Below are positions 63,701 through 64,000 of a DNA stretch of 64,000 nt, in pieces. The stretch is from Marchantia polymorpha subsp. ruderalis. Taxonomy: Eukaryota; Streptophyta; Marchantiopsida; Marchantiales; Marchantiaceae. Both the position numbers and the translations under genes were made by a program. Below the pieces are notes generated by a model. It saw only the letters and a program-made list of their open reading frames with translations. It had not been told where the DNA came from and made no database searches. The stretch covers positions 20,170,001-20,234,000 of the forward strand of contig AP031357.1 of assembly GCA_037833965.1 (NCBI GenBank), read 5' to 3'. The first letter of the stretch is position 1. Each line of letters opens with the position of its first letter.

Positions 63701-64000
63701 ACTTGTAATCACTTTTCTTCTTCAATCTACCTCTGGATTATATTGCTCCATCCATGACATTCCAAGGATGACATTATATCGAGCTAAACGCATTACTCTC
63801 CATTCAATATTCTTATTGTAACTACCTATGGATAATTCTACACTCCGTGATAGTGTTTCTATCACTTCAGTTTCAATAATTCAACATCTTCACTCACGTC
63901 ATTCATCAACATCAAACCTAGTTTCAGAGCAACACTCATTGATAGAAAATTCTTAGTTGCTCAAGTATCAATTAAAACTTACATCAAACCATCAGTGACA
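60727..64000 (-). mobile_element. Ty3/gypsy chromovirus element C (pol with chromodomain), cut by the window edge
   Basis: Domains run on the minus strand from high to low coordinates. The protease is about 63990-63850 (LIDT, stop, ATKNFLSMSVALKLG). RT is about 63420-62577 ([37 protein letters not shown] at about 62990-62964). RNase H is 62608-62084 (LATNASGTTVGGILQQ; ETDHKHLIYLETQ). The zinc-binding end is about 61918-61880 (CVACQQNK). The integrase is 61870-61050, with catalytic Asp in MDLVCEL, Asp in TDIDTHFTCLFW and Glu in DRQTESANRI, followed by NPRFISPFFILKRVG. The chromodomain is about 60930-60780 (REEFEVEKILKKRI; STWKPDKNLANA in a shifted frame). Scattered stops show it is inactive. 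The chromodomain places it with the chromoviruses. It inserted next to element A's RT, so it is the younger of the two. Confidence 0.85.
60780..60930 (-). pseudogene. Chromodomain remnant at the C-terminus of element C
   Basis: IVDREEFEVEKILKKRI, then a stop and GHKYPKVENLI, stop, WKGF, then in the next frame STWKPDKNLANA. This matches the chromodomain order (Y/F-EVE-I-L..R, Y-LV-WKG, ..TWEP..NL). Chromodomains of chromoviral integrases steer insertion to particular chromatin. It is broken by two stops and one frame change. Confidence 0.75.

Overview
The window looks like nuclear DNA of a land plant. It has spliced genes with GT/AG introns, plant-type members of the PRT6, LCAT-like and DAG-lipase-like families, degraded Mutator, Ty1/copia and Ty3/gypsy elements, and long very AT-rich gene-free blocks. 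The compact intron pattern, AT-rich spacers and chromodomain-type Ty3 elements fit a non-seed plant (moss or lycophyte grade). That placement is an inference; I could not fix the species.

Layout. 1-250: possible 3' end of an upstream plus-strand gene. 2097-4904 (minus): two-exon lecithin:cholesterol acyltransferase-like gene, 473 residues. 4905-8130: pyrimidine-rich upstream region, then AT-rich spacer. 8160-9330: decayed Ty1/copia gag-protease remnant. 9480-15540: AT-rich spacer. 16818-30231 (plus): PRT6-type N-recognin E3 ligase, 17 exons, 2262 residues, with a GC- and purine-rich 5' region at 15540-16817. 33142-35376: broken Mutator-like transposase with a ruined SWIM finger. 37825-38055: three 77-bp tandem repeats, each carrying a hairpin. 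39521-45514 (minus): multi-pass class-3 lipase of the sn1-diacylglycerol lipase type, 13 exons, 987 residues. 46300-53400: AT-rich spacer holding a 5S-rRNA-like sequence at about 47053-47160.

53650-64000 is a nest of elements, all read on the minus strand. Element A is a Ty3/gypsy pol (RT, RNase H, integrase, then a PHD-finger-like tail). Element B, 3455 bp with a degenerate 5-bp target duplication, sits inside A's RNase H and encodes a long coiled-coil protein with no visible RT or integrase. Element C is a chromodomain Ty3 element (chromovirus) that inserted upstream of A's RT and runs off the right edge.

The three intact genes are housekeeping or signalling genes: N-degron proteolysis (oxygen and nitric oxide sensing in plants) and two lipid-modifying serine hydrolases. 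I see no operon-like or clustered pathway logic among them. The most unusual material is the nested A/B/C locus (the PHD-like tail on a Ty3 pol, and element B), the hairpin-bearing tandem repeats, the strong inverted repeats in introns of both large genes, and a possible 18-nt in-frame microexon in the RING region of PRT6. Exon joins were worked out by eye from splice consensus, reading phase and remembered family similarity; no alignment was run.
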